The notes under the pieces: model-generated
What the model was told of the DNA's origin: nothing
What the model saw: only the letters and a program-made list of their open reading frames with translations
Databases searched by the model: none
Program-made: the position numbers and the translations under genes
NCBI GenBank assembly: GCA_036768485.1
Contig: JAVLUZ010000754.1
Span: forward strand, 1 to 64,000
Source: Mermis nigrescens
Taxonomy: Eukaryota > Nematoda > Enoplea > Mermithida > Mermithidae
DNA length: 64,000 nt
Direction: 5' to 3'
In this document: in pieces, positions 50,296 to 61,294 of the stretch
Position numbering within the stretch: position 1 is the first letter of the stretch
Layout of the letters: each line of letters begins with the position of its first letter

Positions 50296-53200
50296 ATGAA
50301 ATCGTGTAATGTTGGCGCTATTGCATTTTTCGCCGTCGCTATCAGTATTTCGATATTTTGTCTAAGCTTTGTCGGCGGAATTGTGATACCAGCGGGAGGA
50401 TTAAAAATGTGCCCGGCCGGTGGCAAGGCTTTCAACATGGTTTGGAATTATGCCTGTGAAGTTAAAAGGAGAAAAAGATCGACAGGTATCAGTGGCGGAT
50501 CTAGGAATTTCCTAAGGGGGCGCTACCCCAACTTTTCCAAAAAAGCAGTCGAAAATAGGTCCAAAAATTTGCCCTTCACGTACCTTTTTTGTCTACTTTT
50601 ATTCAAAATCACTTTGGACGCATCATTTTCCAGAAAATTTTGTGATTTTCGATAATTTTGTGCGAAAAAATCGTTAAACTTTTTCTTTACCGAAAATTTG
50701 GCGCGAAGCTCCGGAAAATTTATGAAATTTAGGCGGGAGGACGTTCGGAAGCTTGATTAATGCTCAATTTCCTATGTTTGTAGCATTTGACCCGAAACGT
50801 CGAAATCTTTTGCTTGAAAATAGAAGTAAACTATGCTGAAATGACTGTTTCTGCTGTTGAATTTGTTCTGAAACTTATTTTACGAGTATATGCAAAAAAT
50901 GGCTCGCAGGTCGCCAGGAAGGTGAATAAATGTCATTGATAGTTACTATCCGACGCGAACCGCCGGAAAATTTGAGAAATTATGGTCGCTGACGGCCAAA
51001 AATCATTGTAAATTATATATATCCATTCTTTATCTCGCCAACTATTTTGGGCCAATAAGGGGGCGCCATCCCCCGCCCCCTCTTAAATCCGTTCCTGACA
51101 GGTATGTAACTGAATCCCTAAAAAATTTGAAATACGTACGAGAAGTGACTGAATAAAAATAAATCTTGCGTCCTTTGTACTACTTCCGTCTACTCGAAAC
51201 ACGAGCAAATATTGTTCAATGGAAATATTAGGTTGCAAAATTTTACATTTTAACACAGAAAATTTGCATATACATTTTTAGCGTTATCCTATTTTACATA
51301 ATCCTGCCGTTTTCTTTTAAGAATTTATGCTGGTTCGCATCAAATATGAAACAGACTAGACATATCATTAAATTCAGCTATACCTTTTCCTCTCGTAAGC
51401 TACGACTTTAAGTAGCGTAATAAAATATGTGAATCCGACTTAAGCTTCTTTATCATAACTGAATCTTAATTTTGTAATGCAATAGAGCGCAGTTTGTCCA
51501 TGTCTTTGTGAAGGTCCTTTCCCTACTATCCCTACTAATAGCTTTAACCACTAAAAAGGAGGTTCTAAAAATAAAGCAAGGTATGAGAAACAGAAAAAAA
51601 TTAAAACACTTTTGTGAAAAACTTTTTTCCAAAGCATAAACTAAGACAAATATTATAAAATGTTAACGCTCAAAGCACTCGAGATTCGCGAGGTTGATAT
51701 AAACTTAAAAGATATTTAGGCCTTTTGTCATGGCTGACCTACGGAACATACGAATATGGATGCACAGGCCAGTCTGGGTGGTCAGTCAGAAATCTTTTTG
51801 AGCCAAAATGGTCTAAAAAAGCAGTATAAATTCTAAAATAACATAAAAATTTTAATCCACTCAGGGGCGGATTTGAGGGGGGGGGGCGGGGACGGTTCTT
51901 CCATTAGCCAAAAATATTTGGCGAGATAAAGAATCGATATGTACTTTGCAATGATTTTTTGGTCGTCGACCATCCTAAAATCTCAAATTTTTCCGAATTA
52001 TATTTATTTATTACATTTATTCATTTTCTTTTCTGTAGTTTTCTTACATTTTTTTAAAATAAATTCTCTAAAAATTTTGCGTTTTGCCCAAAATAGTATG
52101 ATGCCTTGATAGGCGTTGCTCCAAATGCAAAAAACAGAAAATAACGAAGTGACATAAGTCTCTAAAGTCTTTCATTTAAAATTTCTTAAGTTTACCGGCG
52201 TTTCGCGCCGAGATTTAGCTAAAGTTAAAGTAATTTAAGCATTTTTTGCTCAAAATTGCTTGAAATATTGAAAGTTTCTGCAAAATTTTAGCACCGGAAA
52301 TTTTTTGACTGAAAATACACATCATAAAATGGCGAAAAAGGGCTATTGGCACGTGAATAGCCGGTTTGTGGATATATTTTTTTACTGTTTTGGAGACAGT
52401 TGGGGTACGGCCCCTCCCTCACTTAGGAAAATCCCATGTCCGCCATCGATCACAATTTCTAGTTAATTTTGGGCACTTCTGTCGGATATTTTTTAAGTTT
52501 TGGCTTTTATTTCGTCTTATTTTTCCCAGAAAATTAACATTTTTACTATTTTGCAAGTTCTGTACCTCTTCAAACTCCCTTCGGGCATATCGATATGCTA
52601 CAAGATGGCCCGCTTTGTAAGTTCAAAAAAAGCCAATGCAATGCAAAATCGTAAATTTTCAGTTATAGAAATGGAAGGTGTATACAATCAATAGTGAATA
52701 GAATAGATAAAAGCAACAAAGCAAAAATATCTAGGGTCAAACATTTCGAGGTATTCTTCCTCCCACTTAGGAAAAGCTTATATCCGCCATATAACCACAG
52801 TTTCTAGTCAATTTCAGACACTTTTGTCGAAAATTTTCTCATTTTTGGCCTTTGTTTGCCTTATTTTTCTCGGAAATTTTTCCTCAAACAGCATGGCACG
52901 TTTGCGGTCGGCCTGGTCCACGAGGGTCAGCTGGAGAGCTATATCTATCATGACTCAAAAATCGGTACAAATGCTAAAATTGCGAAGGAGATGCTCTAAT
53001 AATGCACAATTTCTTTTAAGGCACTTTGCATAAAACTTCTGATTTTCTCGGCCTCACTTAGCCTTATTTACATTATGTTTTCTTATTAACGTTATTTGAT
53101 TTGAAGCTTTATTTAGGGCTATTTTGTACAAAAATGCTTTCAAGTAAAGCTGTTTTTATTTCATGCATAAAGTCAGTTGTGAGCAGGCGGTTGGTGGTCA

Positions 53201-54271
53201 GTGTAAGTCGCTTTCAATAAGATAAAAGATAACTATAACTTGTCGCATAAAACATCTCATTAATATTTATTTTTACGAATTAATATTTTTATTTAAATTT
53301 TATTACTTTCGCCATTAAGCACAAAATTTATTTAGATCTACAAAGTGATCATGAAAAGGCATATTTAAGGGAGGGCGTCAATTAGTAGTGCACGTGGCGG
53401 AAATTTGGAGGTCTAGATCCCCAGAATGTTGAAATAAGAAATTTTCTTAGAAAATAAAACAAAAGTGAAGGCGAAAATGGGAAGAAAATCGAAAACTTTC
53501 TCAAAAGTGATTGAAATTGAACAGAAGTGTGAAATTACAGAGCTTTACCGATATTTTAAGATTTATGCTAATTTTTGCGGTCATTTTTACTGACTGACCT
53601 TCCCTGACCAGCTGGCCCCCTAGACTGGTCAGGCTGTGCATTATAGGTGTTACTATCCAAGGGCTTGCGAAACTATGTATAAAATTATGTCTGTATTTCT
53701 TACAGTAATTTTTAACTAATTTTTATGATTTATGTATGAATTTCCACATTTTTCTGACTAAATATCACATGTTAATAGCATTTATCGACTTTTTTGATAG
53801 CCCAAATGTCTTTATCAAACGGAATTCAACATTTCCCCTAAAGTATTCTAAAAACTTTTACCAGAAAAATAGATTAGCTTGACAGTGCTTCTTGTTATAC
53901 AATTTATTGAATTTTTAAAAATAGGACGAGTTTTTTAATACTTTTTGAAGCCAAATATGCCTTTGGATAAAATTTTTATAATTTTATCCAAAGGCATATT
54001 CTGCTTCAAAATTATTCTGATCTGACTGTGTCGAGCAGATGAAGAGATTATTTGATCGACTTATTTCTTTTGAGAAAGTAACCTTATCCCCGTCTTAGTC
54101 CCGCCGTAAATTGAAGTTGGAAAGTATAATACATAAAATAATCTATTTTCTGGTCTTTCAGTGCCAAGTGGATATAGAAAAGCAACGATCGAAGAATTTG
54201 CAAATATTTGCTGCAAAATAGGATGCGAAATGCGCGATTTTTTGTCATATTGCGATCCGTTCACTCATTAG
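50296..54271 (+). CDS. Insulin-like peptide precursor, two exons, nematode type
   Basis: Exons 50296-50485 and 54162-54271, joined in phase 1 (ACAG|GTAT donor, TTTCAG|TG acceptor), encode 99 residues. Residues 1-30 are a signal peptide with a long hydrophobic core. The B-chain part has Cys39 and Cys54 (KMCPAGGKAF...YAC), followed by the cleavage site KRRKR at 57-61. A short spacer with a possible RK site (69-70) leads to the A chain ICCKIGCEMRDFLSYC. Its Cys80, Cys81, Cys85 and Cys94 follow the canonical CC-x3-C-x8-C insulin spacing. The CX14C B-chain spacing is wider than in vertebrate insulin (CX11C). Secreted hormone acting on an insulin/IGF-type receptor is the expected role. The 3.68-kb intron carries several MITEs. 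An AATAAA lies 10 bp after the stop. Confidence 0.82.
50490..51097. mobile_element. hAT-like MITE family C inserted at the insulin-like 5' splice site
   Basis: 608 bp from CAGTGGCGGATCTAGG to CTTAAATCCGTTCCTG with a perfect 8-bp duplication ACAGGTAT (50482-50489 and 51098-51105). The duplicated target spans the exon end and the donor GT of the insulin-like gene. A GGCGCGAAGCTCCGGAAA motif lies near 50699. Confidence 0.88.
51862..52450. mobile_element. hAT-like MITE family C, intron copy
   Basis: Left end CAGGGGCGGATTTGAGGGG and right end AAATCCCATGTCCGCCAT are relatives of the family C termini. The shared TTTGGCGAGATAAAGAAT block and a CGGCGTTTCGCGCCG hairpin near 52196 support this. No clean 8-bp duplication, so the right tip may be deleted. 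Confidence 0.6.
52420..52960 (+). repeat. Direct duplication of a family C right end and flank
   Basis: The segment CACTTAGGAAAA...TCCGCCAT followed by TTTCTAGTYAATTTYRGRCAC occurs at 52421 and again at 52764, about 340 bp apart. Within the insulin-like intron. Confidence 0.55.
53370..53640. repeat. Family C-related fragment
   Basis: TTTAAGGGAGGGCGTCAATTAG at one end and GACTGGTCAGG near the other, with a TTCTCAAAAGTGATTGAAATTG block also seen near 44030. Ends unresolved. Confidence 0.35.
53947..54008. repeat. Near-perfect short hairpin in the insulin-like intron
   Basis: ATATGCCTTTGGATAAAAT and its exact complement ATTTTATCCAAAGGCATAT are separated by seven bases; the stem extends further with a GAAGC/GCTTC base after small mismatches. 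About 62 nt in total, the size of a microRNA precursor. Confidence 0.7.
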
Positions 54272-54280
54272 TTATTTTTT

Positions 54281-54286
54281 AATAAA
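54281..54286 (+). promoter_or_regulatory. Polyadenylation signal of the insulin-like gene
   Basis: AATAAA 9 bp after the TAG at 54269-54271. A very short 3' UTR would be typical of a compact nematode gene. Confidence 0.55.
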
Positions 54287-54477
54287 CTAGTGACTATTTT
54301 GTTGGAAAACTTTTGTCTTTTGAAACAGCGACATGTGCAGTCAAGTATTAGTCCACTGTTTTTCAATATGTTGATCAAGCTCCAGAGAGGGCAAGTTACT
54401 CGTAGGAGGCAGTTTTCGACGTGAAACTATCGCGATTAATTACCTACTTTAATTAGAATCGAATGATCAGAACCACG

Positions 54478-54605
54478 CATGGTTTGAGGTTTGGGGTCTG
54501 CCTAGACTCCCCTACAAGAATCTGACGGACCCCCAGAATTGAATTTCGGCACTATTTCGGGTGATTTTGTTCCATCGGAACCCCAGCATTTGGCTGCCCC
54601 ACATC
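54478..54605. repeat. Divergent family A-like fragment
   Basis: GGGGTCTGCCTAGACTCCCC block, then GGACCCCCAGAATTG and TTGGCTGCCCCACAT at the end. Confidence 0.4.
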
Positions 54606-55202
54606 TAATCAGAGCGTTTTAAAAAGTAGGTATTTGTTTTTATTCCATATCTCTGATTTTGCTTTGCAGCAAAGTTGCTCCGCGCTCATTTTGAGGGGCT
54701 AGCTAATTTCCTTTTGTTTATTATGTTGATTTAATCGGTGAAAAGTATGTAAGGTATACTGTAACATTAGCGACAATGATCTTTTTTTATAAAAGATGAT
54801 GCCTAATACGAAAAGAGATGCCCTATTCCATTTTATACATAAGCATTAGACATTATTACTTTTTCAAATCATCCAATTTCTGTTTAAGAGACTATTTTTA
54901 TCTTCTTTCTGTTGATGCTTAATTAATCGAATCAGACAGCGTGGATATTAGCTTGACTGATGAAAAAGCAGCAATGCAACAAATAGGTACCTAAGCATGT
55001 ACATATGTAGGTACTTGATCGTAATTATCAACGAACTACAATAGGCAGGCGTTTCAATCGAATTTAGCTTTCAGTTTTTACGAAACCTTTTTTTGCATTT
55101 TCAATTTATTGGGATCTCTTATTCTACTCTGGTAATAAGAAGCAGGGAATAAAGACTAGAATTGCTTGTTTGCATCTCAAAAACGAATATGAGGATGTCT
55201 AG

Positions 55203-55355
55203 TCTTTTTTCATACAGTTTTGGCATAACCTTAGAACTGCCCACCAACAATAATTGCGACTATTTCATTGATTAAATAATTATAGCACTTAGTCGGCTTA
55301 CTGTATCGAAAAAACTTTTAAAATTTATGCCCAAGTTTATGTGGAACGGACTATA
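55203..55355. repeat. Decayed family F MITE
   Basis: Ends TTTTGGCATAACCTTAGAA and AAATTTATGCCCAAGTTTAT correspond to the TIRs of 43182-43349. The centre shares TAATTGCGACTAT with a GTCGGCTTACT block. Confidence 0.5.
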
Positions 55356-56140
55356 ATTCCATTTACTATTTGTTTACGGATGATACGTACAAATATTTTA
55401 CTGTTGCACTGCAAAACACACTTAAGAAAGTAAAATAAAAGAAATGAAAGTCGGCGATATCGCGAGTTCCCGGTTTACGTGCCCCAGACTTTTCCGATTT
55501 TTCGTCGACGAAATCCTATTCAAATTGGGAGTGTAGGATCCATTTCTATTTTTCTGCAAAATCGTCGACAATTTGTGTGTGCATGTGTTGGGCATGCACA
55601 TGCATTACATCATTTATTTTTAGACGTTTCAAGAATTTAAATGAGCTTGAAAATATCCGAAATCAGGTAGAATAAAAAAATTCTATAAAATTAATAATTT
55701 AATAAATTAAAATTAATGAACGAAAAATTACGATTTAATTTTCTTCAAATTAATTTTAACACATTTGGCAATGTTATATCTTTTGACATGCAGAACCTTT
55801 GATTTTCTGAAATAGAGAAAGGGTGAAAAAAATGGTGAAATGGTGAAATGGTTAAAAAAGGTAAAAAGCTTGAGGAATGAGACGTAACAAAACCTTTTTT
55901 CCTGGATAAAAAAATGTGTTCTATATTTGCATAATTTTCGCAATAATTTTAATTGCAACCTAGATATTTATTTTTCTAATCTATTATTTATCATTTGTTT
56001 AAGCATTTTAATACTCTATGTATTTCATTTTATATTTTTTATTTCATTTAAATTTTTACATTATCATTGACAGTATTACATGCCTAATACATATTTACAT
56101 GCATCATGTTATGCACATATATAAACAGCATGGCTTTTTA
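55356..56140. other. Unannotated AT-rich sequence
   Basis: No gene or terminal repeat recognised. Confidence 0.5.
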
Positions 56141-56141
56141 C

Positions 56142-56322
56142 CATAGGTGGGCGGCACCAAAATTCGGGGGTTGCAATATTTTTCAAAGGTAAAAAAATAG
56201 CCTCAAAAATGGTGGTAAGGCGAGAAAACACCATTTTCAACGTTTCTCTTCACGCACTGTCCATTGGCATAAAAAATGCGAAAAAAAACAAAAAAAATCA
56301 AAAATTGAATTCTATAATTCTA
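56142..56322 (-). mobile_element. Truncated family A MITE
   Basis: Starts CATAGGTGGGCGGCACC and continues through AACACCATTTTCAACGTTTC; the distal G-rich end is missing. Confidence 0.65.
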
Positions 56323-57630
56323 TATCGCAGATATTGCCAATAAAAATCGACGATATCGCGAGCGCGAAATTTATTTCTGAAGTTTTTGTCGGGACACTTT
56401 TTTGGGTCCGTGTCTGGACTAATTGTAAATTGAGATTTTCTGCCATGTTAGTAGGATCAGCGGCTAGGTTGTCTGTCACTCACATGCATGTATATGTAAC
56501 TGCGGTAGTTACACGATACGAATTTTCGTTAGTACAATTACTGTTTACCGTATCGTTCGGTACAGTATTCATGAACATTTGCCGTGGCGACAACGAAACG
56601 TTTGCTGACTCTATTGGTTATCGATGCCACAACCACCGAGGTACATAAGAGTGAAACCCCTCAACCAAACAAGTATCCGTCCTACGACGATTTAGCTTGG
56701 GTTATGCCTACAGACTCGATTTTAATCCCATCTTTCTTATCTTAAAAACTTAGGATGTACTTGTCCGGTACGAGGTTAAGAATGCGTTACGATCAGTTTT
56801 ATCAATATTTGTTCTTGACTTAAGCTGTCATATGACACTTGTCTGAAAGATATCGTGTTTCATTCCGAATGTAAATTTATTTTGCGTTTACTGTAAGCCA
56901 TCACAAGGCCTCTTGTTGTAAGACGTATTATTAGTTTAGTCTGTGTTTTTGTATATTCGTGTAGTAAATTTAGCATTGCTTACCCAGTGATAACATACAT
57001 TGAGGGTTAATCGTATCTGGGCCCCGGCGACGAATATTATTCCGCCTGTATATTAAAGGTGAATATTTTTGATATTGTTTATATTTCTCTTCAAAATTGA
57101 TTTATTTATTTTAATATCAAAAATTTGATATAAATTATTATCTAATTTTCATCCATAATGACTGTCCAGCTTAGAGCTCGCTGTTGTTGGGATCATTGTT
57201 GATAGTGCTATTAGGAACCACAACCTTTTCTGAAAGAGCTTTTGACTAGAAAATAAGTTAAATTGCCAGCTTGAGATTTGTTGGGATTTGAGATAGGTCA
57301 ACTGAACTTGCGAGCATACCGGGGTTAGGTAGGTACTCAGAGTTAGGCTCTAGGGCGTAGCTGCCGAGATTCTCCGCGAAAAGCGCGGTCAGTTAGTTTA
57401 GGACCAAGGAGATTGAGGCCGTAGGAATTGAGGGTCGTTGGGTTGAGAGCCGAACTTCGTGCTTCGCAACCTGACCAGCGCTGAGAGCAGTGTAAGTACC
57501 TACTTCAGTAAGCCCTGAAGGTAAATACCTAGTTGTCTCTCTGCGTCGATTACGTAGACATAGGGCACCTCTGTATTTATATGTAGACCATGAGCAAATG
57601 CGTCTAACTATCGCACACATTACACGGTTC
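56323..57630. other. Unannotated sequence, possibly an old solo-LTR-like stretch
   Basis: Higher GC than the surroundings. A 104-codon open frame at 56334-56648 has no recognisable domain. Nothing here can be assigned confidently. Confidence 0.35.
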
Positions 57631-57636
57631 TACACC

Positions 57637-57875
57637 TATAGTCTGTTTCACATAACCTTGTATATGTTTGAGTAAATATAAATCGATTACAAAAGCGGTT
57701 TAAACTGAAGCAACAATCGCGATACTACACATAGCAATTGTTAAGCATATGAAGTTTTACCATGCAAAGTTGTAGGTACTACAGTAGGCCATGTATGTAG
57801 AAACCACTTTTGTAGCTCCTTGCATGAGCGCTGAAAATTGATTTCCACGCATAAGGTTTCGTGAAATAGACTATA
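57637..57875. mobile_element. MITE family D
   Basis: TATAGTCTGTTTCACATAAC at the left mirrors the right end GGTTTCGTGAAATAGACTATA. Internal AAAATTGATTTCCA and ATCGATTACAAAAGCGGTTT blocks are shared with 58106-58347 in the opposite orientation. Confidence 0.75.
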
Positions 57876-57898
57876 CATATGTAGTCTATTTGTCAAAC

Positions 57899-58398
57899 CT
57901 ATAGTCTGTTCCATTCCAAACGGCCTATTTTTGCTTAACGGCTTATTACTGTAGCAGAATATTTTACGATTTGAGTTGTTGCAGCAGATTGTTAGATGCG
58001 CTACATATTGAGCGAAGCACATTGAACATTAATAAGATGAGTTTAAACCGATCAGCCGATACAAGAGCATAATTCAAGAAGCCATCTGTGCAGTGAGAAA
58101 CTATGTATAGTCTATTTCACGAAACCTTGTGCATGGAAATCAATTTTCAGCGATCTAGCGAGCAGCTACAAAAGTGGCTTCTAAGCAGCTTACTGTAATA
58201 TACTTCTGCATAGTAAAAATTCACATGCTTATTGATTGCTATAAACAGAATCGTGTTCGATGCTTCTGTTTAAACTGCTTTTGTAATCGATTTACATCGA
58301 CTCAAGAATTGTGATCCATACACAAGGTTTCCTGAAACAGACTTATAGCAGTAATAAAATTTTTATTAAAATGAGCCGTTTGGAATGGAACAGATTAT
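57899..58398. mobile_element. MITE family E, host of a nested family D copy
   Basis: CTATAGTCTGTTCCATTCC followed by AAACGGC at the left mirrors GCCGTTTGGAATGGAACAGA at the right. Family D copy 58106-58347 is inserted in its interior. Confidence 0.65.
58106..58347. mobile_element. MITE family D, nested
   Basis: TATAGTCTATTTCACGAAAC to GTTTCCTGAAACAGACTTATA, opposite in orientation to 57637-57875. Confidence 0.75.
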
Positions 58399-58474
58399 GT
58401 TTAGGGCAGGAATTCGCTCGGTAAATCAATTCGCTTATTACACTTACACGTGTAAGTGCGGTGCGCATGCACAC

Positions 58475-58739
58475 CATAGGTGAGCGGCACCAAAGTTCTG
58501 AAGGAGGGGGGTTCAAGATTTTTTCAAAGGTCAAAAAATGGCCCCAAAAATGGTGGTACGGTGTAATAAACACCATTTTTCAACGTTTCTAATTGAGCAC
58601 TATCCATTGGCATCAAAAAATTGCGAAAAAAACAAAAAAAATTTCAAAAATTGAATTCTGGGGAGTATTTTGATTTCTGGGGGAAGGGTATTTTGGTTTC
58701 TTGGGGGTTGCATACCCCCGACCCCCATGCCCAGGTATG
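58475..58739 (-). mobile_element. hAT-type MITE family A
   Basis: 265 bp from CATAGGTGAGCGGCACC to GCCCAGGTATG. Flanks ATGCACAC and ACACACAC match at 6 of 8. Confidence 0.75.
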
Positions 58740-59099
58740 ACACACACTCATCGAACTCATGCGCTGCTATAGCTTTCCCGTCAACATGTTTTCGCTGTTC
58801 GGATGTGTCTTCCCGTCAGCTCGTTTCGCTGTTCGGATGGACTATTTATCGCTTTTGCGCCTTTTTGTGCTCTAACCCGTTGGGATGACGTTTCAATTCC
58901 GGATTAAATAACGCAATTTTCTGGGTAATTGAGCACTGGTTCGGCTCACTCAAGCGACCGAACACTGGCCAGTGGCGGGTCTTCTGATCTGCCCAGTTTT
59001 TAGACTTCTCAATCACACACCCGATTTCTGTACCGCTGGATCGGCGACCCATACAAAATTTGCTACCCACTGCACCGAACAATGGAAAAATTGAATGTT

Positions 59100-59245
59100 A
59101 CAGTAATAAGGAAATAATCTATTGCTGTACAAAGTATTTTCATTGCTGCTTCAGTTTAAAACGCTTGTGTAATCGAATTACATATGTGGACTCATGAATT
59201 GCAATCCGCGCGCAATGTTTAGTGAGACAGACTATACTTACACGT
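59100..59245. repeat. Half copy of MITE family D
   Basis: AGTTTAAAACGCTTGTGTAATCGA block and a TTTAGTGAGACAGACTATA end match one half of family D. Confidence 0.5.
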
Positions 59246-59936
59246 TGTATATAGAGTCTATTTTTTAACCTAGTGCATGGATTCGATCAGCAAAACCAAT
59301 TCACTTATTACTGTAACACCCGATTTCTTCATCACCCAACCCGCCATCTATAAAAAGAATTCGCTACCGAATCAGTCGAAGAAGAAAATACTCGAGCCCT
59401 ACAGTAATAAGGAAATTAGATTATTGAGTGGATTCATGCACTATAAGACTATATGTGTTATCTGTTACATATATTTCGCTCATACTATAACTTGAGAAGG
59501 CATGTGATGAAGTACAAAGTTAACATTCAAATATACGTAATACTGTATCCATAACAGATTATAATCGTCGTCCATTCACTGGGAGTGGGTTGCCATCACC
59601 GTTTTTTTCCCAGCGATTTGATTGACATTATAGACCAATTTTAAAATTTTTTTCCACTTTTTCCGACCTTTTTCCACGTTTTTTGGGAGGTCTAAAACGC
59701 AAAAAATAGAGCGCCTGTGTTGAAATATCAGTGTTTTTTAAGTAGAAAATTTTATATACACATGCAATAGCGGTGTTTGATGCACTTTTTGTATAAAAAT
59801 TTCGCGCTCTACAAGAAATATCACGATCAGTATACGTTATTTATGTTAAAACTTGAATTTCCTTCCTTCAGTAAAGCATTTAGCGAATTCTGAAGTCGTT
59901 TTTGACAATTAAAACTAATTTATCACATGGCGCGAA

Positions 59937-61294
59937 CAGGGTTGGAAAAAACCAAAGTTTGAAAATTTCCGATATTTTGGATTTTTGGTTTTTTATGGTT
60001 TTTTATGGTTTTTTAATGGTTTTTATGGTTTTTTATGGTTTTTTAATGGTTAAATTTTGGTTTTTATATCTTAGTCGTGAGCATAAGTGTTTAAATGCTT
60101 GATTATAATTAAAAACCACTAAATTAAAGAACAGGCATGAGTTGCCTAACCAATTATTTAGGAAAAATAACAAGTTATAACTTCTTGTTAATTTTCATCG
60201 CTAGAAATATCTAGGGTCGTTCCTTCGAGTTGGTTTATATTGCTTTTCACAAATTTCAGATTTTGACAGTGTCGGGTGCCAGCTGATAACGCAGCTTTAA
60301 GTGAACAAATCCGAACGTCGAAAAATTTCAATTTTTTAATGCTATTTTTGGCCGTTTTTGGCCTTTTTGGCATTGCCCCCAAATAAGTTGGTCCCCCCAA
60401 AATTGGAGGGTCAGCTACGTGCCTGGATCATCATTACATTATACGATTATAATTACGTCTCTCTTACAAAAAAAGCTTATAGTTGTTATGTTAGACCTTT
60501 ATTAGAGTACTGTTGTAGTGTATGGAACCCTTCTTATATTAGTGATATAGATCGACTGGAAGCTGTTCAACGTAGATTTACTAAATATATTTTCGGTTAT
60601 TCTTTCTTACGAGGATCGTTTAATACAACTTAAATTGTGCAGACTTGAATTAAGACGCTTGCAAATTTGTCTGTGTATGATGTATCAGATTATTTGTCAC
60701 AAATCATGTTTGGAAGCTGATGATTTTTTTGTATTTAATCATAATATTACCCGCAGCATTAATAGATTTAAATTAGTTATACCTGTTGTACATTCTAATT
60801 TAGAAAAGCTTGATTTCTTTTACAAATACATCGCAGTTTGGAACGATCTACCTGACTTCATTGTTTCTTCCCCTAACCTAAACATATTCAAATCTAGATT
60901 AGCAAACTTTGATTTATCTAGATATCTTGTGGGGCGCGCGTAAAACTAGTCATTCCATTGACTCGCATATCCCGTTACTAGTTCGTAAACGTGTATTATG
61001 TATTTTGTCATTTTGCATTTTATCAGTTGGTGTATTAGTAATAAAATTTCTTTCTTCTTCAAAATGAAAATAAACTATTTCATGCCGTTTATTCCCTAAA
61101 TAATTAGTCTACTCTATGCTAGAGTAAAGAAAGAGTACTACTTGCACGTGTTTACAAATGATGAAATATGAATCTTGGACATTTTTTAACATCGACTTAA
61201 AAAAACCAAAAAAACCAAAAACCAGGCCGATTTTCAAACCATAAAAAGCCATAAAAAACCAAAAAAACCAAAAAACCATTCCCGGCCAACCCTG
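59937..61294. mobile_element. hAT-like element with captured retrotransposon fragment, 1358 bp
   Basis: Left end CAGGGTTGGAAAAAACC and right end complement CAGGGTTGGCCGGGAATGG, with a perfect 8-bp duplication GGCGCGAA (59929-59936 and 61295-61302). Subterminal TATGGTTTTTTATGGTTTTT repeats at 59990-60060 are mirrored at 61200-61290. The interior holds a non-LTR reverse transcriptase C-terminal fragment. No hAT transposase seen. Confidence 0.85.
60460..60943 (+). pseudogene. Non-LTR retrotransposon ORF2 C-terminal fragment
   Basis: Reads LTKKAYSCYVRPLLEYCCSV, then WNPSYISDIDRLEAVQRRF, the conserved region downstream of the reverse transcriptase domain in Jockey/CR1-type elements. A frameshift near 60620 leads to a LRRLQICLCMMYQI frame and a WNDLPDFIV ending, with a stop at 60941. 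It is related to, but distinct from, the element at 62527-64000. Confidence 0.75.

Noticed and set aside
56334..57070. A solo LTR or a 104-residue gene
   Set aside because: No paired ends, primer-binding site or flanking duplication could be fixed, and the frame has no recognisable domain.
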